This document shows, piece by piece, positions 31,449 to 40,147 of a stretch of 64,000 bases of DNA. A model generated the notes under the pieces. It was not told the origin of the DNA and ran no database searches. It was given only the letters and a program-made list of their open reading frames with translations. This stretch comes from Natronorubrum texcoconense (GTDB lineage Archaea > Halobacteriota > Halobacteria > Halobacteriales > Natrialbaceae). The position numbers and the translations under genes were made by a program. How positions within the stretch are numbered: position 1 is the first letter of the stretch; the number at the start of each line of letters is the position of its first letter. The stretch spans positions 124,001 through 188,000 of the forward strand of contig NZ_FNFE01000006.1 in assembly GCF_900100335.1 (NCBI RefSeq). Reading direction: 5' to 3'.

Positions 31449-33100
31449 TCACCGAGTCCCGGCACGAGGTCGGTCACGATTCCGATCACCGCAAGGAGAA
31501 CGACGCCGATCAAACCGAGACCCATCAGACCACCCGCATCGCCGTCGAACGGATTCGGTATATCTACCCCGCTGCCTCCGTCATCGACAACTACCTCAAT
31601 CGTCTGCTCTCGGGCCTGAGCCTCCGCTTCCTGATGTTCCGTGTAAATCTCTGCCGCTCGCTCGGGGTCTGTATCTGATTGGACAACCTCGCGCTCATCG
31701 AAGTGGAGATACTCTGCCCCGGAGATCGACTCATCGACCTCCGTTACCGTGAAGGGGCCGACGAGAGAAAGCATATCTGCATCTGTCTCGCCGTCCTCGC
31801 CTTCCCACTCTGCGGCCATTCTGAACTCGCCGGGATACGTACTGGGGTTGATCTGCGTCCCGATCGGGATGTAAGTGTCTTCCACTGCGCTCGGAACGGT
31901 CCAGCCGAGCAGCCCCTCAAGTTCCTGCTCGTCATCCTCAACCTCGTCCACGCCCGACGTATCGACCTCGAGTACAACCGGAGCCTCTGCCTCTGCCAAG
32001 CCGAGTTGTCGGAAATACAGTGCCAACTCGCCCCAAGATTCCGCTTCTGCGATAGTTTCATCCATCGCACTCGGCGAGAGCATATCTTGAATGCTCAAAT
32101 CGCCCGCCTCTATACCATCGTAATGGGTTTCCAGCAATGCCTCAACTTCCGACAGTGCTTGGTCGTATCCGTCGTGGATCGCCTCGTACACATCTGCATA
32201 TTCATCACTGTCGAATATCTGTTGGTAACCATCAACATAGTCATAATCTCCGTATTCTTCGGGGTTTTCTATGTCGTAATCTTCCGGGTCTGGCTCCTCA
32301 ATATACGCCCCAGTGCGGCCATCTTGATATTCTGCAACTTCAAACGGGTCGAAATGACCATAAATCTCGTCACTCACGCCCGCACCGCCGCTTTCGGCAT
32401 GATAGAACAACTCATAGTCATAATTGTCACCGTTCAATAAGATATACGTTTCAGTTCTTGTGCCATCACCTCCATAGTATTCGTTGATTTCGTTGTCGTC
32501 ATCGTAAGAATATGCTGCCACTCCCTCATTCTCTGCTTGTGTGAGAACGCCATTCGTCAGAGAAGTCATCCGTGTTACAAGGTCCATTTCGACCGCCGAG
32601 AAAATCTCCGCTATCGCACTTTCTGCGGCCTCCTCGGCATCATCTCTATCACCTCCAGAGATCACCTCGTGATAAACGTCAATAATGGCCTGCTCAATCG
32701 CTTTGCTTATCAATCCGCTCGCATCGCGCTCGATTGAAGCCAACAAAGATTCGTCTGTGACTTCATTGATTTCGCGAGCCTCGTTGTAGAGCCGCAAGTG
32801 GTCCTCGAACTCGAGCGCATCAACGACCTCCTCACTGTCGGTCGCGTATCGCGCGTGACTCACTCCGGCAACGTAGCCGACGAGTGCAGCGCCAGCGACC
32901 GCACAAGGCGGGCAGGCCGCTGCACGTCCGACCGGAGAGAAGCGCGGTACAACACGACCGCCGAATGCGATCGTCGCCACCGACCCGCCCGCGATCGTCC
33001 CGCCTCGAGCGAGCAGCCCGCGCCGAGTCATCCCCTCGTTTTCTTGGGCCGTGGGCTTTGGGCCGTCGCCCCGATCGGGAGCATCACCGGAGGCCGCCAT
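31445..33100 (-). CDS. VP4-like spike protein of the provirus
   Basis: 551 residues. A Tat motif TRRGLLARGG begins at residue 25 and is followed by a hydrophobic stretch, so the protein would be exported folded through the Tat route. The ectodomain is long and acidic. A final transmembrane helix (about 524-545) follows a short Pro/Gly spacer (DIPNPFDGDAGG). The size and the C-terminal anchor fit the spike protein VP4 that binds host and fuses membranes in pleolipoviruses. Within the gene, about 32080-32560 has lower GC than its ends, as expected for a variable receptor-binding part. A start at 33031 (MTRRGLL) is possible. Confidence 0.75.
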   Translation of the reverse strand: MAASGDAPDRGDGPKPTAQENEGMTRRGLLARGGTIAGGSVATIAFGGRVVPRFSPVGRAAACPPCAVAGAALVGYVAGVSHARYATDSEEVVDALEFEDHLRLYNEAREINEVTDESLLASIERDASGLISKAIEQAIIDVYHEVISGGDRDDAEEAAESAIAEIFSAVEMDLVTRMTSLTNGVLTQAENEGVAAYSYDDDNEINEYYGGDGTRTETYILLNGDNYDYELFYHAESGGAGVSDEIYGHFDPFEVAEYQDGRTGAYIEEPDPEDYDIENPEEYGDYDYVDGYQQIFDSDEYADVYEAIHDGYDQALSEVEALLETHYDGIEAGDLSIQDMLSPSAMDETIAEAESWGELALYFRQLGLAEAEAPVVLEVDTSGVDEVEDDEQELEGLLGWTVPSAVEDTYIPIGTQINPSTYPGEFRMAAEWEGEDGETDADMLSLVGPFTVTEVDESISGAEYLHFDEREVVQSDTDPERAAEIYTEHQEAEAQAREQTIEVVVDDGGSGVDIPNPFDGDAGGLMGLGLIGVVLLAVIGIVTDLVPGLGE

Positions 33101-33226
33101 TCAGACCGCCCCCGTAGCCATCACCGCGGTCAGGCCGATCGATACGACCGACGCCGTGACGATGTAGCCCGTCATCACCGAACTGTACCACTCCGCCGAC
33201 TTGCCGCTGAAAACGTTGGAACTCAT
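33101..33226 (-). CDS. Very small single-helix membrane protein in the late operon
   Basis: 41 residues, MSSNVFSGKSAEWYSSV then a hydrophobic helix (about 19-40). A Shine-Dalgarno GGAGGT lies just before the ATG. The TGA is followed at once by the VP4 ATG. Such mini membrane proteins occur in pleolipovirus operons; function unknown. Confidence 0.65.
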   Translation of the reverse strand: MSSNVFSGKSAEWYSSVMTGYIVTASVVSIGLTAVMATGAV

Positions 33227-33242
33227 ATCTGGAACCTCCGGG

Positions 33243-33737
<495 letters not shown>

Positions 33738-33784
33738 CTATAGGTTCACCAAATTTTATACCAAGGCGGGTTGCGGGCCGAGAT

Positions 33785-33970
33785 ATGGCCTTGAACAAAC
33801 TGCGACAGCTCGACGGGAATTCTGCCGGTGTCACGATGCCGAAAGACGATCTCCGGCTCGAGGGACTGATAGACGAGAACGGCGAACTGGCCGACGAGCA
33901 CCACGTTCACATTCAGCGCGTCAATGATGGGCAGTGGACGTTGGAACTCGTCGAAGGAATTGACTCATAA
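33785..33970 (+). CDS. AbrB/SpoVT-like DNA-binding protein
   Basis: 61 residues from the ATG at 33785. A TATA box TTTATA (33755-33760) about 25-30 nt upstream fixes the start. The pattern LRQLDGNSAGVTMPKDDLRL is the beta-hairpin of swapped-hairpin AbrB-like transcription factors. It is transcribed divergently from the late operon across a 110-nt spacer, so it is well placed to regulate late genes and its own expression. Confidence 0.7.
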   Translation: MALNKLRQLDGNSAGVTMPKDDLRLEGLIDENGELADEHHVHIQRVNDGQWTLELVEGIDS

Positions 33971-34015
33971 CCGAATTCAGAGAAAATCAAAAGTCGATTA
34001 AAGTAAGTCTATGGT

Positions 34016-34567
34016 CTATTCGTCACTGTAGTCTGGGATATCAAACTCGTTACTCCAGACCTGGCTATTACTCGGTTCGTGAATTAGTTGAACTTGGTAA
34101 CTTTCACCAGAATAGTCCTCACTCTCTTCGTTAATCACAATATCATGTGAATCACCGACTCCGAATTCATCGCCACCGTCCAAGCCGTCTATCTCAACAG
34201 TCTGATCAAAGCCGTTGACTGCATCCAGGACGTATTCATCACTATCGTCTCCTTCTATGTCAACTCTGATTTCAAGTTCGTCTGCATCAAGTGCATCTCC
34301 GCCCTCATGGGAGATCGTCCCGAGTACATCATCTTCGTCTTCAGTGCCAGCATCCGGACTCACATTGAAAGCAGAATTCGTATCGTAACCAATCTGTGCA
34401 CTAGGGGATGAGTCGCCCATATCGTCACCGATATCCAGTACGAACGCGGCGATCACGGCTGCCAGAATCACTGTGATGGCAACCATCAGGATGACCCCAA
34501 TAACTGGGGACACGGCCCGTTCGTCTTCGCTTCCGATCAGCTTCTGTCTGTATTTGGTCAAATCCAT
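34016..34567 (-). CDS. Type IV pilin (PilA-like) encoded inside the provirus
   Basis: 183 residues from ATG 34567 ([10 protein letters not shown]). It has the class III (prepilin) signal: a short basic lead ending [10 protein letters not shown], with cleavage expected before or near the VSPVIG, and the hydrophobic helix [20 protein letters not shown] (about 25-44). The rest is an acidic, AT-richer head domain. It belongs to the haloarchaeal pilin family (DUF1628-type). A host pilin is unusual cargo for this virus group; it might change surface pili to exclude other viruses or to affect adhesion. The stop lies between the AbrB-like gene and its own promoter region. Confidence 0.8.
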   Translation of the reverse strand: MDLTKYRQKLIGSEDERAVSPVIGVILMVAITVILAAVIAAFVLDIGDDMGDSSPSAQIGYDTNSAFNVSPDAGTEDEDDVLGTISHEGGDALDADELEIRVDIEGDDSDEYVLDAVNGFDQTVEIDGLDGGDEFGVGDSHDIVINEESEDYSGESYQVQLIHEPSNSQVWSNEFDIPDYSDE

Positions 34568-34897
34568 TGTTGTCACGCACCGCGAGAACGGTCGGAAAGC
34601 TTATTCTCGGCGGTATGATACCACCGTGTGACGCTCAGGGGGATTGGGTTTGCACAACCATCCCGTGCGTCATCCCTTCCTGCCGTTCGGTTTTGGTGCT
34701 GATAGCAACCAGCCCACTGTACCCATATATACCTAGAGGATAGTGAACCTCTCAGAGTCTGATATCGGTTTCATCAGTGATAATCAGCGTCTGATAGAAT
34801 CCTTGCAGTGTGTCCTTGAAACGCTCGAGGCGGCCGATTTCGGAGTTTCGGAGCGAAACCAGCAATTGTTATCCCGGTTCGACAACACTACATCGGT
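34568..34897. promoter_or_regulatory. Divergent control region between the pilin gene and the HTH regulator
   Basis: 330 bases without a gene. It has a strong TATA-type stretch CATATATACC (about 34725-34734), short dyads (GGTATGATACC at about 34611; GTTTCG/CGAAAC near 34849-34863) and TTGTTATC (about 34865-34872) 27 nt upstream of the 34898 ATG. Probably the immunity/operator region for both flanking genes. Confidence 0.45.
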
Positions 34898-35692
34898 ATG
34901 ACTACTTCGGCGTTGATCTCCGAGCGCGCTCTCGCGCGCACCTACAACACGCCCTCTTACGCAGATCCATTCGAGTCCGTCGAAGACTACGAACGAGTGA
35001 TGGAGTACGCGAGCAAGCACCCGAACAAAGGATCAAGCGCAATCTCGTCTCAATTGGAACTCCCCCGCGGCCGAATCCGACCGTGGGTAGACAACAACTC
35101 GAAACCCGATCCAGTTCGGGCGATTGAAGCGGCACGCGAGTACGGATGGCTCGACTGTTCGTTCGGAGACCCGGAACTCACTGCTCTCAACACACTCGTC
35201 GCGAACGTCTTCTCAGGTGGGTCGATCGCCGAACGGAATTACGAACCGAGCTTCGCACTGAACCATCGAGGCGAAGACAGCCATGTCTTCGACGCCCTCG
35301 AGCTGGCCGACATCGACTACCAGGTGGTCGACGATCGCGACGGCCGGGCTGACGAAGTACGGCCGACCGAACACGGAACTGTTCTCGGTCGCGTGCTCGC
35401 GGTACTCGGCGCACCAGTGGGACCGAAAGCCGAGCAGCATCTCTCGTTACCAGACTATCTTTCGAGCGCGCCGGCCGACGTTCGCGGACAGTTCGTCTTT
35501 GCGTATCTCGAGAATCGAGCCGTCGAGCGAACCGGAAAGGATACACTCACCATTCGAGAACAGCGCAACCGAGACTATCTCGAATCGTTAGCTGAGTTAA
35601 TCGAGACGGTGGCAGGTGACGGTGTGACACTCGGAGAGCGTGATATCATCGTTTCGGCTGATGCAGTACGCCGCCTTGGGACGGTCCGATAG
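34898..35692 (+). CDS. HTH regulator with LAGLIDADG-like domain
   Basis: 264 residues. Residues about 28-75 form an N-terminal HTH (YERVMEYASKHPNKGSSAIS, RIRPWVDNN). The middle (VANVFSGGSIAERNYEPSF ... LPDYLSSAPADVRGQFVFAYL) resembles the fold of LAGLIDADG/WhiA-like proteins, in which homing-nuclease folds serve as DNA-binding domains; I do not see both acidic catalytic residues. The C-terminus SADAVRRLG fits a second HTH. Close to lysogeny genes it is a candidate repressor. A TATA box sits 27 nt before the ATG. Confidence 0.6.
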   Translation: MTTSALISERALARTYNTPSYADPFESVEDYERVMEYASKHPNKGSSAISSQLELPRGRIRPWVDNNSKPDPVRAIEAAREYGWLDCSFGDPELTALNTLVANVFSGGSIAERNYEPSFALNHRGEDSHVFDALELADIDYQVVDDRDGRADEVRPTEHGTVLGRVLAVLGAPVGPKAEQHLSLPDYLSSAPADVRGQFVFAYLENRAVERTGKDTLTIREQRNRDYLESLAELIETVAGDGVTLGERDIIVSADAVRRLGTVR

Positions 35693-35693
35693 C

Positions 35694-35978
35694 TCAAGTC
35701 GAGTCGTTTTCTTCTAGATCCGCTGCGTCTAGTTCGCCCTCGAGGTACGCGCGGCCGCGGTCAGTGATCTGGTAAAGTCCACGCTCTTTGTCGTGGTATT
35801 CGACTAACCCCGCAGAATCCAACTCACGCAGACGAGTTCTGACGTGTGAGATTTTATAATCGATATTTGCTTCGATAACTGCGGGAGTTGAGACGATTGG
35901 GCGATTTCCTTCGTTCAGTAGAAACTCGAGAATTGCATCATCTGCTCGTGTCATCCAGTCCACCCGGGGCCGTCGCAT
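35694..35978 (-). CDS. PhiH1-repressor-like winged-helix protein
   Basis: 94 residues. RPRVDWMTRADDAILEFLLN starts the winged helix, followed by PAVIEANIDYKISHVRTRL (recognition helix) and RELDSAGLVEYHDKERGLYQI (wing). This is the pattern of the PhiH1 repressor and many haloarchaeal proviral regulators. It converges with the 34898 regulator (2 bp apart). Likely part of the lysogeny switch. Confidence 0.75.
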   Translation of the reverse strand: MRRPRVDWMTRADDAILEFLLNEGNRPIVSTPAVIEANIDYKISHVRTRLRELDSAGLVEYHDKERGLYQITDRGRAYLEGELDAADLEENDST

Positions 35979-36129
35979 TCGGTTTGTTTGACTCTTATCA
36001 CCATGTTAGGTTGATTGGTATCGAGTTCTGAATGACTTCTGAGGTGCATTCTAGCATATTGTACGATACACTAGAACTAAGTGACCCCCGTGTCTGGGTG
36101 AGGGCAACGGAAGCCAGACGGACCCGCCG

Positions 36130-36423
36130 CTACTCGGTCGGGTCCTCGTCAGAAACGCGGACCCGGTGTAGTAGCACCGGCCCGCCTGGCTCCCGTAACT
36201 GGAGTACGGAAGCATGTATTCGCACACCGCTACGGGGGAAAAAGTCCCCGGTCGACCGCAGCGCGTGGACTGTCGCCCACAGCCCACGCCGGAGTTGAAT
36301 TGTTTCGGAAATAGCCGATACTCGAAAATTCGTTCTCGAGAGGACTTCAGTCACCAAATCCTGATTTATCGGAATTCCGGAAATTGGGTTCCGATTACTA
36401 AGAGGGCGGGGTACAGTCGTCAT
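36130..36423 (-). CDS. Possible small provirus protein
   Basis: 97 residues from ATG 36423. The C-terminal 55 residues (LWATVHALRSTGDFFPRSGV, then HASVLQLREPGGPVLLHRVRV) look like real beta-rich protein with good bias; the first 40 residues are less convincing. It covers one copy of the 17-bp repeat (36367-36383). It is divergent from the integrase operon. The rest of 35979-36510 shows a CCGGTG/CACCGG hairpin (about 36167-36184) and no other gene. Confidence 0.4.
   Translation of the reverse strand: MTTVPRPLSNRNPISGIPINQDLVTEVLSRTNFRVSAISETIQLRRGLWATVHALRSTGDFFPRSGVRIHASVLQLREPGGPVLLHRVRVSDEDPTE
36367..36383. repeat. 17-bp palindrome-containing repeat, copy 2
   Basis: TATCGGAATTCCGGAAA, identical to 24455-24471. 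It lies 128 nt upstream of the short 36511 ORF and integrase operon. Confidence 0.6.
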
Positions 36424-36510
36424 AAACAGCCGACGGACAGCGACCGCACGCGCCCCCAGTTCCAAGTGATGGCGCGTGCGGTTCGTCCGCGGTCCCACAA
36501 CAGTGAGACC

Positions 36511-36588
36511 ATGAGCGAAATAGCACGCATCCACGGTAAGAGTACCGGATACTGTAACTACACCAACGGGCTCGAGGTGAGCCGATGA
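36511..36588 (+). CDS. 25-residue peptide ORF upstream of the integrase operon
   Basis: MSEIARIHGKSTGYCNYTNG... ends GLEVSR; its TGA overlaps the ATG of the zinc-knuckle gene. The coupling and GAGGTGAG before the next start suggest it is translated, but at 25 codons the evidence is thin. Confidence 0.3.
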   Translation: MSEIARIHGKSTGYCNYTNGLEVSR

Positions 36589-36743
36589 GCCTGTACGGCG
36601 TCTGCTACGACTGCGGCGCGCAGGCGACGCTTCGGTACAAGCCTGATGTCGCGCTCGACGACCAGCCGCGACCGTCGGTCTGTAACGGCTGCCGAATGCG
36701 TCGCGAAGAGCGGATGGTCGAGCAGTTTCAGGAGAGACGATGA
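36585..36743 (+). CDS. Zinc-knuckle mini-protein coupled to the integrase
   Basis: 52 residues, MSLYGVCYDCGAQATLRYK ... CNGCRMRREERM. Two CxxC pairs (Cys7/Cys10 and about Cys37/Cys40) make one zinc site, and the C-terminal helix is basic. GAGGTGAG precedes the ATG, and its TGA overlaps the integrase ATG (ATGA). Small proteins co-encoded with SNJ2-type integrases help control integration and excision; this could be such a factor. Confidence 0.65.
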   Translation: MSLYGVCYDCGAQATLRYKPDVALDDQPRPSVCNGCRMRREERMVEQFQERR

Positions 36744-37762
36744 GTCGGGATCTGTCGCCTCGAGAGGCTCGCGACCGATTCCTGTCCCGTCGAAAGCAGG
36801 AGAACACAGAGAAGACCGTTCGGAGCTACAAGAATCGGCTGACTCGGTTCGTCCAGTGGACTGAGGATGAAGGGATCGACTCGATGGCCGACCTGTCCGG
36901 CTGGGATCTCGACGAGTATCGTGCAGCGCGCGAGGCCGCGGACATCGCACCTGCGACGTTGAAGGGGCAACTGATGGCCGTAAAGCAACTGCTCGACTAC
37001 TGTGCGTCTATCGATGTCGTGGACGGCGATCTCCCGGACAAGGTGACCATCCCGACGCTTTCGAGGGCCGAGGAGTCTAACGACACGAAGCTCGATGTCG
37101 ACGATGCGAACGCGTTGCTGTCGTATTATCGATCCTCGAGCGAGATGTTCGGTCGACCGGAGCACGCATTTCTGGAAGTCACGTGGCACACCGGGGCTCG
37201 GATGAGTGGTATTCGGGCTCTCGATCTCGGCGACTTTGATCCGGACCGCCAGACGCTCGAGTTCCGGCACCGGCCGCCGACACGGTTGAAAAACAAGGAG
37301 GACGGGGAACGCGTTGTCGGGATCTCGAAGCCGGTGGTGAAGGCGTTGCGGACGTACATCGCTCGAGAGCGCTTCGAAAAGCGCGACGACGAAGGTCGTG
37401 AACCGTTGTTCGCAGGTCGTCAGGGGAGACCGTCAGATACGACGTTTCGAGCGTGGTCGTACCTCGGTACGCAGCCTTGTCACGTCGTTCAGTGCCCACA
37501 CGGGAATCGACGAGCGACGTGTGAGTTTACGCGCCGAAACCACGCGAGCAAGTGCCCTTCTTCGCGGAGTCCGCATGCGATTCGGACCGGTTCGATCACT
37601 TGGCAGTTGCTTCAGGGGCTGTCGATCGACATCGTTGCGGCTCGGGTGAACGCAACGCCGAAAACGATTCGACGGCACTACTACCGGGCCGCTGAGCGCG
37701 ACGAGTTCGAAGAACTGCGATCCGAGCACACTCTGAAACTTGACATTGAAAACTATGATTAG
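36740..37762 (+). CDS. int: Tyrosine recombinase (provirus integrase)
   Basis: 340 residues. An N-terminal SAM-like DNA-binding domain (about 1-105, TEKTVRSYKNRLTRFVQW) precedes the catalytic domain. Catalytic residues: Arg154 in GARMSGIRALDL, His279 and Arg282 in HAIR, and Tyr314 or 315 in RRHYY. A Cys-rich insert with Cys247, 252, 261 and 272 (CHVVQC ... CEFTRRNH ... KC) precedes the HxxR box and probably binds zinc. It lies 65 nt from attR and acts on the tRNA-Trp site. The Cys insert is shared by several haloarchaeal viral integrases (SNJ2-like type). Confidence 0.9.
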   Translation: MSRDLSPREARDRFLSRRKQENTEKTVRSYKNRLTRFVQWTEDEGIDSMADLSGWDLDEYRAAREAADIAPATLKGQLMAVKQLLDYCASIDVVDGDLPDKVTIPTLSRAEESNDTKLDVDDANALLSYYRSSSEMFGRPEHAFLEVTWHTGARMSGIRALDLGDFDPDRQTLEFRHRPPTRLKNKEDGERVVGISKPVVKALRTYIARERFEKRDDEGREPLFAGRQGRPSDTTFRAWSYLGTQPCHVVQCPHGNRRATCEFTRRNHASKCPSSRSPHAIRTGSITWQLLQGLSIDIVAARVNATPKTIRRHYYRAAERDEFEELRSEHTLKLDIENYD

Positions 37763-37826
37763 TCCACGAAACCGATGCAAAATATCGATAGAGCGTCTGA
37801 CAGTTCGTCAAACAACACTAGCATCC

Positions 37827-37843
37827 ATCCCTCCGACCCCATT
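37827..37843 (+). repeat. attR core
   Basis: ATCCCTCCGACCCCATT, identical to 19976-19992. Immediately right is an inverted repeat CTCACCGC (37846-37853) / GCGGTGAG (37868-37875), possibly an integrase arm site or a scar. Confidence 0.85.
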
Positions 37844-37931
37844 TCCTCACCGCGAACAACATCGTGAGCGGTGAGTAATGCAAGAGGTGGGATTTGAATC
37901 AGGGAGCAGCTTGCTGCGACCGTGGTTCAAC

Positions 37932-37948
37932 ATCCCTCCGACCCCATT
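37932..37948 (+). repeat. Second att-like copy outside the provirus
   Basis: A third identical 17-mer, 105 bp after attR. Similarity to attR continues to the right (CCTCACCG..AACAA), and to the left it carries GGTTCAA as in the tRNA T loop. Likely left by an earlier or tandem integration. Confidence 0.75.
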
Positions 37949-38187
37949 CCCTCACCGAACAATTCATGACCCACAGAGGACGGTCCATTTTTCGAGTTTG
38001 TTATATACTCAAGAGTCGTCCAAACTTGGAACCCGTTCAGTTGGGTCACGCGGGTCCGTCCCGTCTGATGATTCTAATAAAGGCGCTTAGTGAAAATAGT
38101 CAGCTGCACGGATCAGTCCCTTCCTGCTGACTGCAGAAATAATATCATTGAATAAGACTTTTGTAGCCTGTAAGAGTAATATGGGTA

Positions 38188-38622
38188 ATGAGTATTGAAC
38201 AAGAGTCAGGAGAGTTTCACTTTATAGAAAGAGGAACTAATGAAAGCGCCGATGAGTTTCTGAAACGACGCCTCTTACATATAGAGAATCGATTTTCATA
38301 TGAGCGTCTGTCTGGATGTTCAATTGAAGAATTAGATGCTCAGAGGCAGCAGTACAATTTCTATCTTGAAAACATGCGTTCGAGATTCGCCAGTCCTGAT
38401 TTTATATTTGCCGATGATGTTGACATGTACAAAGAATTGGTTGGGAAAGAAGTAGAATTGTATGATTCATTGTCATCAGATCAACGAATGCAAATCCAAA
38501 GCGTAGCGGGTAAGGTACATATTAATTTTGATAAAGCTTTGGAAGACGCTCGCGATAGGAAATTTCAGCGGCTAAGTATGGCGATGGATTCAATCCCTGT
38601 TCTAAATCAACTGAAAAAATAA
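38188..38622 (+). CDS. AT-rich orphan ORF just outside attR
   Basis: 144 residues, MSIEQESGEFHFIERGTNES. Codon use is AT-rich as in the proviral cargo genes, unlike the chromosome. The protein is helical with a long charged segment (LDAQRQQYNFYLENMRSRF) and no recognised motif. It may be leftover cargo from an element that used the second att copy. The ATG at 38188 was chosen because the nearby ATG at 38180 is in a closed frame. Confidence 0.6.
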   Translation: MSIEQESGEFHFIERGTNESADEFLKRRLLHIENRFSYERLSGCSIEELDAQRQQYNFYLENMRSRFASPDFIFADDVDMYKELVGKEVELYDSLSSDQRMQIQSVAGKVHINFDKALEDARDRKFQRLSMAMDSIPVLNQLKK

Positions 38623-38995
38623 GTCTGAGGAAATAACGGGACCACTCTAAAGCGAATCTAAGTATTGCTGCCTCGAGTTCCTCCGTTCTGCGGAAGTTCG
38701 AGCATCGAAGTATTCCTCAAGGATCTCTCCGCTAACGTTCGCTCGCTTACTTTCTCCTTTGGCCAATCTCTATTTCAAATCGCGACTTTCGAGCGATACT
38801 GCCAACAGATCCATTCCCTCCGACGACACAATTTCGGAGGCGTTCGGTCGATACTGTTGTCGTGAGCGGTTCCCGAGCCACAGCTATTCCTCTCCCAGTG
38901 AGCGATGCGAGAGCGGACGGGAGAACGTCGAATGACTATGAGAACGCGAAGGAACGGTAACGAACACATCGGGTGAGTACCGCAGTACCGTCCAG
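38623..38995. other. Intergenic, no gene seen
   Basis: 373 bases. Contains a 7-bp inverted repeat CCTCCGA/TCGGAGG (38817-38840), which includes a 10-base partial match to the att core (TCCCTCCGAC). Otherwise nothing. Confidence 0.35.
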
Positions 38996-39202
38996 CTACA
39001 GTTTGTCGGCGATACGCTCGACGGCCACGACCAATCGGTAGAACAGATAGAGCGCGTAGACGACCGCGGCGAGGCCGACAAGACTGAGGACGGTGAGTAT
39101 CTCCGGTCCGACGGTGGAATGTAGCAGACCGAACCCGATGAGGAGACCAACGATCAGGGCTAGTTGTTCGCGGTCGAACCGATCGCGACTTGTGGCAGCC
39201 AT
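38996..39202 (-). CDS. Small two-helix membrane protein
   Basis: 68 residues from ATG 39202 (MAATSRDRFDREQL). Two hydrophobic helices at about 16-30 and 37-58 (ILTVLSLVGLAAVVYALYLF), then a short helix (VVAVERIADKL). Codon use is GC-rich, so this marks the return to chromosomal DNA. Resembles many small haloarchaeal membrane proteins; function unknown. Confidence 0.65.
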   Translation of the reverse strand: MAATSRDRFDREQLALIVGLLIGFGLLHSTVGPEILTVLSLVGLAAVVYALYLFYRLVVAVERIADKL

Positions 39203-39479
39203 ACACCATCCACTTGTAGTTCGAAAATAAACGTTCTGGTGACAGGTTCTCCAAATGGTGTACAATCACTGTGGCGTACAGGGCTCGAGTATGTAAGCCA
39301 GTACATGCTGTGCAAAACTCGAACCGACCGCTCGAGGACGACGATAACGGATAACTCACGCGACAGTCGCCGTCGGCAGTGCGAGCGACAAATTTGTACA
39401 GACGAGAGAGCGAACCAGTATGCGTGACGACGAGAGCCGTAGCCAGTTGGTGTGGTCGACCGAGAGAGCGATCGGAGAG

Positions 39480-39947
39480 TCAGTTGGCGGGTTCGGTTTT
39501 GACGATCGCGAACCAGAACTCCTCGACTTCCCGGACGAACTCGATGAACTCGTCGGTCTCGACCGGCTTCTGGATGTACGCGTCCGCCTCGAGATCGTGA
39601 GATTTGACGATCGATTCGCCCACCTCCGAACTCGTGAGCACGATCACGGGGATCTCACGGAGCGGGGGCTCGCCGTTCAGTTCCGCGAGGACCTCCATAC
39701 CGCTCTGGCCGGGAAGCTGTGGCTCGAGCAAGATGAGATCCGGTCGCGGGGCGTCCGCGTACTCGCCGCGCTGGTGGACGAACTCGAGTGCCTCCTCGCC
39801 GTCGGTGACGGCGTGGACGGCGTTCATGAGCTTCGCGTCTCTGAAGTTCTCCTCGAAGAGCCGCGTATCGCCGGGATTCGGCTCGATCAGTAAGATGTCG
39901 ATCGTCTCCCCGATCTCGCCATCGCTCTCGTCGTCTGCTGGCGCCAT
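39480..39947 (-). CDS. Receiver-domain protein with Glu in place of the phosphoacceptor Asp
   Basis: 155 residues from ATG 39947; TATAAG at 39971-39976 (minus-strand box) is 24 nt upstream, so the transcript is probably leaderless. It is a stand-alone receiver. The usual LLVEDNPGD is LLIEPNPGD (Glu22, Pro23), and the phosphorylation site LLDLNLP is LLEPQLPG (Glu75). The Thr/Ser (VLTSS) and Lys (QKPV) remain. The C-terminal EEFWFAIV is typical of haloarchaeal single-domain receivers. It should not be phosphorylated normally; it may be locked in an active-like form. Paralogous to 40467-40925. Confidence 0.8.
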   Translation of the reverse strand: MAPADDESDGEIGETIDILLIEPNPGDTRLFEENFRDAKLMNAVHAVTDGEEALEFVHQRGEYADAPRPDLILLEPQLPGQSGMEVLAELNGEPPLREIPVIVLTSSEVGESIVKSHDLEADAYIQKPVETDEFIEFVREVEEFWFAIVKTEPAN

Positions 39948-40147
39948 ATCCGTGCATGACACTGCAAGCGTATAAGCGCAACTCTAACGGACCCGATATA
40001 GTCTTCAAATATGGTCAGTCTGGCCCGACGACGGCCCGTAGATCAGGGAGTGAGTTCGTTGACGGAAGCGCTTTCGTGACTGTACACGTCGCCCGTAACG
40101 ACGCCGCGAGTGGCGGCCGAGCGCACGGCGGGACCGACGATTCGACT

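Larger units (their letters stand above)
37763..38187. other. Integration-scar region between integrase and the AT-rich ORF
   Basis: 425 bases with no supported gene. It holds both right att copies and, at 37877-37890, GTGGGATTTGAATC, which on the minus strand reads like a tRNA T arm (GATTCAAATCCCAC). From about 37985 on the DNA becomes AT-rich. A chain of old integration ends is the simplest reading. Confidence 0.5.

Noticed and set aside
38815..38825. A fourth att copy (TCCCTCCGACG)
   Set aside because: Only 10 bases match the att core and they form part of a local inverted repeat; too short to support.
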